A stretch of DNA of 64,000 nt from Dyadobacter sp. 3J3 (GTDB lineage: Bacteria; Bacteroidota; Bacteroidia; Cytophagales; Spirosomataceae): positions 62,001 through 126,000 of the forward strand of contig NZ_VTOL01000002.1 in NCBI RefSeq assembly GCF_009801115.1, given 5' to 3'. The notes beneath the pieces are model-generated. The model had not been told where the DNA came from. It was given only the letters and a program-made list of their open reading frames with translations, and ran no database searches. This document shows positions 35,812 to 45,316 of this stretch, in pieces. Made by a program: the position numbers and the translations under genes. Position 1 is the first letter of the stretch. Each line of letters starts with the position of its first letter.

Positions 35812-37449
35812 ATGAACAGAAGAAAGTTTGTCCAATTATCCGGAATGGGAGCCGCGTTGTTTTCCTCTGGAATGGTACAAGGCAAAATCATTTCGGCCGA
35901 AGATTTACTGATGCCAGGGATGGATGCTACGGCAAAAAAGCGACTTGCAGATACGGCACTAAATGCTGCAAAAAGTAAGGGCGCGACCTATGCCGATGTA
36001 AGAATTGGAAGGTATTTAAGACAATATTTTTTCACCAAAGAAATGCGGGTTGAAAATATCGTCAATTCAGAATCTTACGGTTTGGGAATCCGTGTGATCG
36101 CTAACGGAACCTGGGGTTTCTGTGCTACGAACGATTTGTCGGTCGATAGCATTGCAAAATGTGCGGCAACGGCCGTGGCCATTGCAAAAGCTAATTCCGA
36201 AATGCAGGAAGAACCTGTGATTCTCGCTACACAAAAAGGCGTTGGAATTCAGACCTGGAAAACGCCGATCACGAAGAACGCTTTTGCAATTCCTGTAAAA
36301 GAAAAGATTGATTTGCTGATGAAAGTAAACGGCGAAGCAATCAAAAACGGAGCGACTTTCGTGAATTCGAATTTATTTTTTATCAACGAACAAAAATATT
36401 TTGCTTCAACTGACGGATCGTATATCGACCAGGATGTGCACCGTATGTGGCCGACTTTCACGGTAACTGCTGTTGATAAAAAAGCTGGAAAATTTAAAAC
36501 CCGTGATGCATTAAGTGCACCAATTGGTATGGGTTACGAATATCTGGACGGACTTGCATCGGAAAAAACGTCAATTCTTGGCAAACCTACTGTTTACCGT
36601 TTTTCTTACGATATGGTAGAGGATGCGATTCTGGCGGCACATCAGGCACAGGAAAAACTGACGGCAAAAACAGTTGTTGCCGGGAAATATGATATGATTC
36701 TTGATCCTTCAAATCTTGGTTTAACAATTCATGAATCCGTAGGACACCCATTGGAACTTGACAGAGTTTTAGGTTATGAAGCTAACCTTGCCGGAACCAG
36801 TTTCGCTACCATGGAAAAATGGGAATCTAAAACCTTCGAATACGGTAGCAAGATCGTCAATTTCGTTGCGGATAAAACCCAGCCGAATAGTATGGCAGCT
36901 GTTGGTTATGATGACGAAGGTGTTCCGTGTAAAAACTGGAATCTGATCAAAGACGGTATTTTGGTAAACTATCAGGCAACCCGTGATCAGGTTCATTTAC
37001 TTGGAGAGAAAGAATCGCAGGGTTGCAGTTTTGCCGATAGTTGGGATTCAATTCAGTTCCAGCGTATGCCAAATGTTTCCTTGCAGCCCGGAAAGGAAAA
37101 ATACGGCGTGGCGGATATGATTAAAGATACTGAAAAAGGCATTTATATTTTAGGAAGAGGTTCATCTTCCATTGATCAGCAGCGGTATAACTTCCAGTTT
37201 AGCGGACAATTGTTTTACGAAATTAAAAATGGTGAAATCATTGGGATGCTGGATAATGCAGCGTATCAGTCTAACTCTCAGGAATTTTGGAATTCATGTG
37301 CGAAGATTTGTGACAAGGATGATTACAGATTGTTCGGGACTTTGTTTGATGGAAAAGGGCAGCCTGGCCAGTCGAGCGCCGTTTCACATGGATGTTCGAC
37401 TTCGCGGTTTAATGGCGTGAATGTGATCAATACAGGGAGGAAAATATGA
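35812..37449 (+). CDS. tldD: TldD-family metalloprotease with Tat signal
   Basis: 545 aa. The N-terminus MNRRKFVQLSGMGAALFSSG has twin Arg and a hydrophobic stretch, a Tat export signal, unlike the cytosolic E. coli TldD. The zinc motif is HESVGH (His307-Glu308-x3-His312). Later blocks KDGILVNYQATRDQ and GRGSSSIDQQRYNFQFSGQLFYEIKNGEI are typical of the active TldD partner. With TldE it forms a chambered protease for unfolded peptides and some ribosomal peptides. It starts a second transcription unit of the peptide locus; the TldE gene follows after 100 bp. Confidence 0.93.
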   Translation: MNRRKFVQLSGMGAALFSSGMVQGKIISAEDLLMPGMDATAKKRLADTALNAAKSKGATYADVRIGRYLRQYFFTKEMRVENIVNSESYGLGIRVIANGTWGFCATNDLSVDSIAKCAATAVAIAKANSEMQEEPVILATQKGVGIQTWKTPITKNAFAIPVKEKIDLLMKVNGEAIKNGATFVNSNLFFINEQKYFASTDGSYIDQDVHRMWPTFTVTAVDKKAGKFKTRDALSAPIGMGYEYLDGLASEKTSILGKPTVYRFSYDMVEDAILAAHQAQEKLTAKTVVAGKYDMILDPSNLGLTIHESVGHPLELDRVLGYEANLAGTSFATMEKWESKTFEYGSKIVNFVADKTQPNSMAAVGYDDEGVPCKNWNLIKDGILVNYQATRDQVHLLGEKESQGCSFADSWDSIQFQRMPNVSLQPGKEKYGVADMIKDTEKGIYILGRGSSSIDQQRYNFQFSGQLFYEIKNGEIIGMLDNAAYQSNSQEFWNSCAKICDKDDYRLFGTLFDGKGQPGQSSAVSHGCSTSRFNGVNVINTGRKI

Positions 37450-37549
37450 TCTTGATTTTCTTGATTTGATGATTAGTCAGGATGCCAAGTGCGTGTTTTG
37501 ATTGATGATTTAGAAGAGCTTTTTGTAAAACATTAATGGATTATCCGAC

Positions 37550-38866
37550 ATGGAGATTTTAACAAAAGAGGAAGCAAAAAAAATAATAGATAAGGTTTTG
37601 GGGTATTCCAAATCCGATGAAATGAGTGTTGAATTAACAGGGAAACGTACCGGGAATATTCGCTTTGCGCGTAATTCGGTATCAACAAGTGCGGAAACTT
37701 ATAATCTGTCTTTGTCCATTACTTCGGTATTTGGTAAAAAACAAGGCACCTCGACGGTTAATGAATTCGATGATGCCTCACTGGAAAAGGCGGTTAGGAG
37801 ATCGGAAGAAGTAGCGAAACTCGCGCCGGAGAATGTTGAATATTTGCCGATGCCTGGCCCTCAAAAATACCTTGAAAGTAAAGGTTTTCTGGATTCCACT
37901 TCTAAAATAGATCCCGCGCAGCGTGCCAAATTTGCCAAAGACAGCATTATTCCGGTTCGGGAAAATAAGCTGACCGGTGCTGGTTATCTGGAAGATTCGG
38001 CTGGTTTTGAGGCGCTTGGAAATAGTAAAGGTTTGTTCGCATATAATAAAAGTACGTCGGTGGACTTTTCCATTACGGTACGTACTGCTGATGGTTTAGG
38101 TTCCGGATATGGTTCTGGTGATTTCAATGACAGTGCTTTAATGGATACAAAAGTTGCCACTAAAGTTGCTATGCAAAAAGCAATTTCTTCAAGAGGTGCC
38201 AAGGCTTTTGAACCTGGAAAATATACGGTAATTCTTGAACCGACGGCAGCGGGTGAATTGATCTCATTTATGATTCGTGCGATGGATGCCCGGACGGCAG
38301 ATGAAGGAAGAAGTTTCCTGAGCAAAAAAGGCGGAGGAACAAGAATAGGAGAGAAGTTACTTGACGAAAGGGTGACGATATATTCAGATCCATCGGATAA
38401 GGATATTCCTGCCAAACCTTTTTCTTCGGAAGGACTACCATTGGAAAAGGTCGTTTGGTTTGATAAAGGCGTCGTTAAAAACATGTCTTATTCCCGATAT
38501 TGGGCACAAAGCAAAGGCGTTGCGCCGATTTTGCAACCCGATGGATTTATTATGGAAGGCGGCACTGCTTCGGTGGAAGATTTAATTAAAGATACCGAAA
38601 AAGGAATTCTTGTGACTCGTTTCTGGTACACACGTTGGCTGGATCCACAAACTTTGCTCTACACAGGACTTACACGCGATGGTACTTTTTATATTGAAAA
38701 TGGACAGATCAAACATCCGGTTAAAAACTTCCGGTTCAATGAAAGTCCGATCATCATGCTGAACAATCTTGAAGCGATGGGTAAGGCTGTCAGGACGAGG
38801 GGAAATATGGTTCCGCCTTTGAAAATCCGTGATTTTACATTTTCAAGTCTTTCGGACGCAGTATAA
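37550..38866 (+). CDS. TldE/PmbA-family protease partner, no signal peptide
   Basis: 438 aa, the non-catalytic partner of TldD: it has the same fold but no HExxxH. Recognisable parts are SVELTGKRTGNIRFARNSVSTSAE, KYTVILEPTAAGELISFMIRAMDAR, LDERVTIYSDPSD and KPFSSEGLPLEKVVWFDKGVV. It starts MEILTKEEAKK without any export signal although TldD next to it has a Tat signal. If the two act together, TldE must travel with TldD through the Tat system, or TldD must stay inside. Confidence 0.92.
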   Translation: MEILTKEEAKKIIDKVLGYSKSDEMSVELTGKRTGNIRFARNSVSTSAETYNLSLSITSVFGKKQGTSTVNEFDDASLEKAVRRSEEVAKLAPENVEYLPMPGPQKYLESKGFLDSTSKIDPAQRAKFAKDSIIPVRENKLTGAGYLEDSAGFEALGNSKGLFAYNKSTSVDFSITVRTADGLGSGYGSGDFNDSALMDTKVATKVAMQKAISSRGAKAFEPGKYTVILEPTAAGELISFMIRAMDARTADEGRSFLSKKGGGTRIGEKLLDERVTIYSDPSDKDIPAKPFSSEGLPLEKVVWFDKGVVKNMSYSRYWAQSKGVAPILQPDGFIMEGGTASVEDLIKDTEKGILVTRFWYTRWLDPQTLLYTGLTRDGTFYIENGQIKHPVKNFRFNESPIIMLNNLEAMGKAVRTRGNMVPPLKIRDFTFSSLSDAV

Positions 38867-38883
38867 TTGCGGCTGTCGGTTTT

Positions 38884-38955
38884 CGGCAGTCGGCTTTCAG
38901 TTTACGGTCAGAAACGTATAATTTTTTGATCTGACTGCCGACCGCCGAAAGCCGA
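38884..38955. repeat. Nested inverted repeats between tldE and M14 gene
   Basis: CGGCAGTC (38884-38891) pairs with GACTGCCG (38933-38940), and TCGGCTTTC (38890-38898) with GAAAGCCGA (38947-38955). The alternative stems overlap, so two folds compete. Resembles a dispersed palindromic element; it could also act as terminator or attenuator. Confidence 0.55.
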
Positions 38956-39005
38956 TGTAAAAACTAACTAAATACCTGACCAGAACTAATTTTTATTAAT
39001 CCGCT

Positions 39006-41744
39006 ATGTTAAAAAAACACTTTCTACTATTCCTATTCATTATTTTAGCAGGTTATTCCGCTTCTTTCGCCCAATCTGTTCCTGCACCAAAAGACAATTT
39101 TGGTTTTGAGATTGGGGACGATTACCAGCTTGCCAATTTCACTCAAACAGAAGCTTACTTCAAAAAACTGGCGGACGCTTCCGATCGTGTTGAACTTACC
39201 AATATCGGTTTGACAGAAGAAGGACGAAATCAGTATATGTTGATCATCTCGTCGCCTGAGAACTTGAAAAACCTTGCCAAGTATAAGGATATTTCTCAGA
39301 AACTTGCCCGCGCCGATGGTCTTACACCGGAACAGGCAAAAACTTTGGCCGCCGAGGGAAAGGCAGTTGTCTGGATTGACGGTGGTTTGCATGCCACGGA
39401 AGTTGTGGGTATTCACCAGTTAATTGAAACTGCTTATCAGCTGGCAAACCGGAAAGACGCGGAAACAAAACGTATTCTGGATAACGTGATTATTCTGATG
39501 ACGCATGCAAACCCGGACGGCCAGGAATTGGTAAGCAACTGGTATATGCGTGAAAAAGATCCTAAAAAACGGACTCTGGAATTTCTTCCAAGATTGTATC
39601 AAAAGTATATCGGTCACGACAATAACCGTGATTTTTACATGATGCAGATGAAGGAATCCCAGAATATGGGTCGTCAGCTTTTTGTTGAATGGCTGCCGCA
39701 GGTGATGTACAATCACCACCAGCGCGGACCGGCCGGCTCCGTTTTGGCCGGACCTCCTTACCGCGATCCTTTTAATTATGTATTTGATCCTTTGATGATT
39801 ACAGGAATTGACGCCCTTGGAGCTGCCATGTATAATCGTCTGAATGTCGAGAATAAACCGGGTTACACCCGCCTTACCGGTTCTACTTTTTCAACCTGGT
39901 ACAATGGCGGTTTGCGCACTACGACGCAGTTTCATAATATGGTAGGTTTATTGACAGAAATCATCGGTGGCCCAACGCCTGAAGATATTCCGCTGGTTCC
40001 TAATCGTTTGATTCCGAATGGTTCTACACCAAACCCTGTGACGCCGCAAACCTGGCATTTCAAACAATCCATTGATTATTCACTTTCCCTGAATTTCTCG
40101 GTCCTTGATTATGCAGCACGTAATTATGACGATTTGCTTTTCAATATTTATCATATGGGAAAAAATTCAATTGATCATGGAAACATGGATTACTGGACGC
40201 CTTATCCAAAAAGAATTGATGCGATCAATGAGGCGATGAAAGCCGGTAAACCTGCATTGACGGCAAGTACAGCCGCTCCGGCTCCCAAGATTAATTATTA
40301 CGATCTGATCCTGAAAGATTCTACGCTTCGTGATGCGCGGGGTTATATTATTCCAGCCAGCCAAAAGGATTTTCCAACGGCTGTCAATTTCCTGAATGCT
40401 TTAATTAAAGCAGGAATCCAGGTTCAAAAAGCGTCGGGTGATTTTGTAGTGGCAGGCAAAAAATATCCGGCAGGTTCCTACATCGTAAAATCCAATCAGG
40501 CATTCCGTCCGCATATCCTGGATATGTTTGAGCCACAGGATCATCCAAATGATTTCCAGTATGCAGGCGGTCCTCCGATCCGTCCTTATGATGGAGCTGG
40601 CTGGACATTGGCATACCAAATGGGTGTAAGTTTTGATAGAGTTTTATCAGATTTTTCCGGTCCGTTTGTAACGTTGCCTTACGGAGAATTGCAGATGGTG
40701 AAAACGGTTATTCCCTCCGGTTCAGTGGCTGGTTATGAGTTAAGCCCGGCGGTTAACAATTCCTTTATTTATGTCAATGATTTGCTGGCGGCTGGTCTGG
40801 AAGTTTTCAGGATATCGAACGGAAAAGATCAGGGAACATTTTTTGTTCCGGCTTCTGCCAAGGCAAAATCTGCGTTGGAGAAATCTTCTGCTCAGTTAGG
40901 AACCTCTGTTAAAACTGTTGGCAAACGACCAGTTAATCTGACAAAAGTGGTTCCAGCTCGTATTGCTTTGTGGGATAATTACGGTGGTTCAATGCCATCT
41001 GGCTGGGTTCGCTGGATTATGGAGCAATATCATTTTCCAATTCAGCTTGTTTATGCCAAAGACATTGATGCCGGGAATCTTCGTAAAAAATACGATCTGA
41101 TTTTATTTGTAACAAGAGCAGTTCCAGGTGTTGGAAACGCAAGACCAGGCGCTGAGGAATATGTACGCAAGGAAGCAAAAGAAGAGGAAGTTCCGGCTGA
41201 ATTTCATAGCCAGATGGGTAGTCTTACCGTAACGAAATCCGTTCCCGCATTGAAAACATTCATGGAAGAAGGTGGTTCCGTATTTACAATTGGTACCAGT
41301 ACAAGTCTGGCTTATCACATCGGACTTCCTGTGCGGAACGCGCTTATGGAAATGACTGCCGCAGGTATTGAACGGCCTTTGCCAAACGATAAATATTTTA
41401 TTCCGGGAAGTGTTTTGGAAGTTGCTGTTGATTCAACACAGAAAACGACCTGGGGTATGGGCTCAAAAAGTGATATTTATTTTGACGCAAGTCCGGTTTT
41501 CAATCTATCATCCGAAGCAGTTGCCAAAGGTATGATCAAGCCTCTTATGTGGTTCGATTCCAACAAACCTTTACGCAGTGGATGGGCATGGGGACAAGCG
41601 TATTTACAGGATGGCGTGGCGGCATTTGAAGCGAATGTTGGCAAAGGAAAACTGATCGCTTTCGGCCCTGAAATTACTTTTCGTGCACAGTCTTACGGTA
41701 CTTTCAAGGTCTTGTTTAACCAACTTTACTCTTCTCCCAATTAA
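39006..41744 (+). CDS. M14-family zinc carboxypeptidase with C-terminal GATase-like domain
   Basis: 912 aa, signal peptide ending SFAQ. The carboxypeptidase part uses GGLHATE (zinc ligands His119 and Glu122), THANPDGQELVSNWYM and an NHHQRGPAG block near residue 237. After about residue 640, ARIALWDNYGGSMPSGWVRWI and KYDLILFVTRAVPGVG look like a glutamine-amidotransferase-like (flavodoxin-like) domain, as in many large Bacteroidota M14 proteins. It trims peptides in the periplasm. Its stop is 5 bp before the next ATG, so it is co-translated with the S9-type hydrolase. Confidence 0.88.
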   Translation: MLKKHFLLFLFIILAGYSASFAQSVPAPKDNFGFEIGDDYQLANFTQTEAYFKKLADASDRVELTNIGLTEEGRNQYMLIISSPENLKNLAKYKDISQKLARADGLTPEQAKTLAAEGKAVVWIDGGLHATEVVGIHQLIETAYQLANRKDAETKRILDNVIILMTHANPDGQELVSNWYMREKDPKKRTLEFLPRLYQKYIGHDNNRDFYMMQMKESQNMGRQLFVEWLPQVMYNHHQRGPAGSVLAGPPYRDPFNYVFDPLMITGIDALGAAMYNRLNVENKPGYTRLTGSTFSTWYNGGLRTTTQFHNMVGLLTEIIGGPTPEDIPLVPNRLIPNGSTPNPVTPQTWHFKQSIDYSLSLNFSVLDYAARNYDDLLFNIYHMGKNSIDHGNMDYWTPYPKRIDAINEAMKAGKPALTASTAAPAPKINYYDLILKDSTLRDARGYIIPASQKDFPTAVNFLNALIKAGIQVQKASGDFVVAGKKYPAGSYIVKSNQAFRPHILDMFEPQDHPNDFQYAGGPPIRPYDGAGWTLAYQMGVSFDRVLSDFSGPFVTLPYGELQMVKTVIPSGSVAGYELSPAVNNSFIYVNDLLAAGLEVFRISNGKDQGTFFVPASAKAKSALEKSSAQLGTSVKTVGKRPVNLTKVVPARIALWDNYGGSMPSGWVRWIMEQYHFPIQLVYAKDIDAGNLRKKYDLILFVTRAVPGVGNARPGAEEYVRKEAKEEEVPAEFHSQMGSLTVTKSVPALKTFMEEGGSVFTIGTSTSLAYHIGLPVRNALMEMTAAGIERPLPNDKYFIPGSVLEVAVDSTQKTTWGMGSKSDIYFDASPVFNLSSEAVAKGMIKPLMWFDSNKPLRSGWAWGQAYLQDGVAAFEANVGKGKLIAFGPEITFRAQSYGTFKVLFNQLYSSPN

Positions 41745-41749
41745 GCATT

Positions 41750-42841
41750 ATGAAAAAATATATTCTAATCCTGCTTGGCTTTTTCATAGGTCATGCAGGT
41801 TTTACCCAGGAAAAATCAAAGGCTTCTTTGGAAGATCAGGTTAGCAAGATGGCAAAGCAGATTGAAGCCATGCAGCATGATTTTGACCAGGTTACCAAAG
41901 GTATTGATGATCTGGATTGGCAAAACAAACTTTCCGATGTTGCCTTTGTTGACAAAGTAATTATTACCGGTCCGCCGCCAGCTGTTATCAAAAATCTAAC
42001 TGGGCAGGGTGCAAAAAATCCGGTTCGTTTTTCAGCTTATGTTTTCATCCCAGCAAAAATTGATGTAAATAAAAAATACCCTTTGCTTGTACTTCCGCAC
42101 GGAGGCGTGCATAGCAATTTTACTTCAACGTATGCTCATATTATCCGCGAGCTTATCGCGCAAGAATATGTTGTTGTGGCAGCCGATTATCGTGGAAGTA
42201 CCGGTTATGGAGCCGGTTTTTACCGTCAGATCGATTATGGCGGGCTGGAAGTTGAGGACGTTAAAAGCAGCCGTGATTATATGATCCAAAACTATGACTT
42301 TCTTGAAAAAAACCGCGTAGGAATTTTGGGGTGGAGCCATGGCGGAATGATCACGCTTTTGAATATTTTTGATCATCCGGAAGATTATGCCGTTGCCTAC
42401 GCAGGGGTTCCCGTGAGTGATTTGGTAGCGCGTATGGGTTACAAATCTCAAAGTTATCGTGACGCCTATTCTGCTGATTATCACATCGGGAAATCGGCTG
42501 ATGAAAATGTTGCGGAATATCGGAAACGTTCTCCGGCCTGGAATGCGGAAAAATTGAAAACTCCGCTTTTGGTTCATACCAATACAAATGATGAGGATGT
42601 TAATTCACTGGAAGTAGAGCATTTGATAAAATCATTGAAAGCAGAAGGCAAAAAATTCGAGTATGAGATTTATAAAGATATTCCCGGCGGACATACTTTT
42701 GATCGCATAGATAACTATGGTGCCAAGGAAATCCGGTTTAAAGTCTACAATTTTCTTGCTGGCTATCTTAAACCAAATAAGAAATTTAAGGATGTGAAAG
42801 AACTGATTCAGTCAAGTTATTTTCCTCCAAAAAAGGGTTAA
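41750..42841 (+). CDS. S9-type alpha/beta-hydrolase peptidase
   Basis: 363 aa, signal peptide ending GFTQ. Prolyl-oligopeptidase-like catalytic domain without the propeller: LLVLPHGGVHSNF (oxyanion region), ADYRGSTGYGAGFYRQIDYGG, nucleophile Ser196 in GILGWSHGGM, an Asp in HTNTNDEDV, and His in PGGHTFDR. A coiled stretch (residues 25-50) precedes it. Such enzymes release dipeptides or cleave esters/amides. It lies in a tight run of peptidases after the M14 gene. Confidence 0.88.
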   Translation: MKKYILILLGFFIGHAGFTQEKSKASLEDQVSKMAKQIEAMQHDFDQVTKGIDDLDWQNKLSDVAFVDKVIITGPPPAVIKNLTGQGAKNPVRFSAYVFIPAKIDVNKKYPLLVLPHGGVHSNFTSTYAHIIRELIAQEYVVVAADYRGSTGYGAGFYRQIDYGGLEVEDVKSSRDYMIQNYDFLEKNRVGILGWSHGGMITLLNIFDHPEDYAVAYAGVPVSDLVARMGYKSQSYRDAYSADYHIGKSADENVAEYRKRSPAWNAEKLKTPLLVHTNTNDEDVNSLEVEHLIKSLKAEGKKFEYEIYKDIPGGHTFDRIDNYGAKEIRFKVYNFLAGYLKPNKKFKDVKELIQSSYFPPKKG

Positions 42842-42868
42842 GTTATTTCAAATTCACTACCGTTGTTT

Positions 42869-44047
42869 ATGATTGATTTTAAAAGAATAATTTTTGGTGC
42901 TGCCGTTGCTGCCGTCGTTTTTACAGCACCTGTGCGCACCAATGCTCAGCCGGGAAGGTTTTCACATGAGAACTTAAACGATAAATATGTCCTGAATTAT
43001 TTGCAGCGCGTTGCGGATGAAAGCGGTGCGCCCGGTGTTTCGGCTTCGGTTGCGATAAATGGTAAAATGGTATTTTCCGGTGGTGTGGGTTATGCGGATC
43101 TTGACAATAAAGTTTTTCAAAATGGACAAACCGTTCATAATATCGGATCTGTATCCAAGGCGGTGGCGGTCATCGCGATCATGCAATTAGAAGAAAAAGG
43201 ACTATTAAGTCTGGATGATGAAATTCAGAAATACCTCCCTTATTTCCCGAAAAAACAGAAACCGATCACCATCAAACATATCCTGACCCATACCTCCGGC
43301 ATCAGGCATTATGCAGCCAAGGACAATGACAATTTTGGTTTCAAACATATGCGTCATTATGATGATTTTCAGGAAGCGACTGCCATCTTTCGCGACGATT
43401 CACTGTTATTCAATCCTGGCGCGTATTTTTCGTATTCTTCTTATGCCAGTAACCTGATGCATGGAATCGTTGAAAAAATATCTGGAATAAGTTTCGAAGA
43501 ATATATGAAACGAAATATCTGGCAACCGGCGGGTATGCTTGCCACCTGGTTTGACATTCCTTCACGGGTAATTCCTAACCGGGGAAAAGGGTATGTCCGT
43601 GATAAAAGCGGGTTGATTGTCAACCCGGATTATGAGGATACAAGTTACAAGTATGCAGGTGGAGGAATCATCGCTTCTTCCGAAGATATGGTGAAACTTG
43701 GAATTGCACTTAACGATGGTATCTTGTTAAAACCCGCTACGCTTGCTAAAATGTACACGCCTTATTTTGAGAAAAATGAAAAGGCGATACATCCTTCAAA
43801 AGCTTCGGGTATTATTCCGTCCTGGCAAGGACTAATCTGGTTTGTTGGGAAAGATCAGACTGGCAGAAACTGGTATGGACATAGTGGAACTGTTAAAGGA
43901 ACACGGTGTTTTATTATGAATTACCCCGCAGAAGGTTTGGTCGTTGCGATCCAGGCCAACATTGGCAGTATTAAGATTGATGAGTATGCATTGTTGTTAG
44001 CTCAGATGTATTTGAAAGAAGAAGTGAAAATTGATAAGAAGAAATAA
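42869..44047 (+). CDS. Serine hydrolase, class-C beta-lactamase/PBP4 family
   Basis: 392 aa from the ATG at 42869 (a TTG lies 6 bp upstream). Signal peptide ending TNAQ. The active site has Ser94-Val-Ser-Lys97 (SxxK), a YSYASN block as the Tyr motif, and HSG in WYGHSGTVKG as the KTG equivalent. The family includes D-aminopeptidases, esterases and beta-lactamases; a D-amino-acid-releasing peptidase would fit the neighbourhood. It closes the locus and is followed by a good terminator. Confidence 0.88.
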   Translation: MIDFKRIIFGAAVAAVVFTAPVRTNAQPGRFSHENLNDKYVLNYLQRVADESGAPGVSASVAINGKMVFSGGVGYADLDNKVFQNGQTVHNIGSVSKAVAVIAIMQLEEKGLLSLDDEIQKYLPYFPKKQKPITIKHILTHTSGIRHYAAKDNDNFGFKHMRHYDDFQEATAIFRDDSLLFNPGAYFSYSSYASNLMHGIVEKISGISFEEYMKRNIWQPAGMLATWFDIPSRVIPNRGKGYVRDKSGLIVNPDYEDTSYKYAGGGIIASSEDMVKLGIALNDGILLKPATLAKMYTPYFEKNEKAIHPSKASGIIPSWQGLIWFVGKDQTGRNWYGHSGTVKGTRCFIMNYPAEGLVVAIQANIGSIKIDEYALLLAQMYLKEEVKIDKKK

Positions 44048-44416
44048 ATGGGTTCAACAGTTTGCCAATTACATTTTTTCTACTTCACATTTCATTTTTC
44101 ATAATAAAGAAGTCAACCTCAACCGGGTTGACTTTTGTTTTTGTGCAAAATCGATAACTGTTCCTATTATTTAGCTTGATTTTTTGTAACCGTTTTGACT
44201 CGAAACATTGCGTTTAAAAGAGGTTAAAAATAGCTTCCATAAACAAAACAATATAATACTGCACCTTTTATATAATATTTGTAATTAGTATTCAAAAATG
44301 GTAAAATTGTTTTGTTGTAAAATAATAATTGGCATTTTTATTATTTTTAGTTATAAAATATTGTTTCGCAGCAAAAACGAAAAATTTGTTTTAGCAATCC
44401 TTAGCCTTTAAACTTA
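44048..44416. other. Gap before sigma-factor gene
   Basis: 369 bp, AT-rich after the terminator at 44110. No gene recognised. It should carry the promoter of the sigma-factor gene, but no convincing -7/-33 pair was found. Confidence 0.5.
44110..44140 (+). terminator. Terminator after serine hydrolase
   Basis: AAGTCAACC (44110-44118) and GGTTGACTT (44126-44134) form a perfect 9-bp stem with a 7-nt loop, followed by TTGTTTTTG. Confidence 0.85.
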
Positions 44417-45034
44417 ATGTATTTCCAAAACGAATCTTCGATACTTAAACAAATTTCCGAGGGCGACGAAAAAGCGTTTTCCGAAATTTATGCCCGCTTT
44501 AAACCTGATCTTTACCGGCTGGTTTATAAAATTCTGAAATCTTCTGATCTTACAAATGATACTTGTCAGGAAGTATTTATCAAAATCTGGGAAGACCGTC
44601 AAAATCTTACAGAAGTCCATTCTTTTAGAAATTACCTTCTTGTTGCAGGAAAAAATCACAGCCTTAATGTGCTTAAAAAAGTTGCTTCGGAGGAAAAAAG
44701 ATTATCAGGTTTCATACAAAATTACAGTGACGCACACAATGGAATCGAAGATAAAGTCCAGTCGGATGAGTACCAGAGTTTTCTTCAGAATATTCTTTCA
44801 ACCTTAACACCTCAGAGTAAAAAAGTTTTTCAGCTATGTCGCCAGCAAGGATTGTCTTATGATGAAGCTGCGGAAAATATGGGTGTTTCCAAAAGTCTGA
44901 TTAAGAAACATATGGTGAGGTCAATGAAGATTATGCGCCTGGCTGTGGAAAGAGATTTAGGCATTGCGTTTGGTTTTTTTCTGTCCACTTTTAATGACTT
45001 TGCCGAGGTGGATCTTTTGCTGACGTTTGCCTGA
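44417..45034 (+). CDS. ECF-type RNA polymerase sigma-70 factor
   Basis: 205 aa. Sigma region 2 spans about residues 20-90 (AFSEIYARFKPDLYRLVYKI, DLTNDTCQEVFIKIWEDRQNL, FRNYLLVAGKNHSLNVLKK), and region 4 about 125-180 (LTPQSKKVFQLCRQQGLSYDEAAENMGVSKSLIKKHMVRSMK). This is the FecI-like group used in Bacteroidota for TonB-linked uptake loci. Normally the next gene is a full-length FecR anti-sigma factor; here only a 51-residue frame follows, 93 bp downstream. Confidence 0.92.
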   Translation: MYFQNESSILKQISEGDEKAFSEIYARFKPDLYRLVYKILKSSDLTNDTCQEVFIKIWEDRQNLTEVHSFRNYLLVAGKNHSLNVLKKVASEEKRLSGFIQNYSDAHNGIEDKVQSDEYQSFLQNILSTLTPQSKKVFQLCRQQGLSYDEAAENMGVSKSLIKKHMVRSMKIMRLAVERDLGIAFGFFLSTFNDFAEVDLLLTFA

Positions 45035-45127
45035 AATTATTATTATTCTTTATTTTGATTTTTTGGATTTAATTCATTGCCTGGGTACCCTCAAGATGCC
45101 GGTTATTGTCTTACAAGAAAGATAAAT

Positions 45128-45283
45128 ATGGAAGAACAAATTTTCCTGGACAGACTTGTAAGCCGATATTTAAGCAATAATGCCACAATGGCAGAACTGG
45201 AAGTATTTTTACAATTACTAAAAGAGGGAAAACTGGATGAAACTTTGAGCCGCATCGTAGACGCTCAAATAACATCAGACTAG
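45128..45283 (+). CDS. 51-aa FecR/anti-sigma N-terminus-like protein
   Basis: Start chosen at ATG 45128 (MEEQIFLDRLVSRYLSNNATMAELEVFLQLLKEG). A longer frame begins at 45077 but is poor in quality. The helix-rich layout with a SRYLSNNATMAELE turn resembles the N-terminal helices of FecR-type anti-sigma factors that grip the sigma factor. Membrane and periplasmic parts are missing. It may be a remnant left by deletion, or a minimal soluble anti-sigma. Family assignment is tentative. Confidence 0.5.
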   Translation: MEEQIFLDRLVSRYLSNNATMAELEVFLQLLKEGKLDETLSRIVDAQITSD

Positions 45284-45316
45284 GAAACAGATGAAATCGA
45301 ATAGTATTCTGACCTT

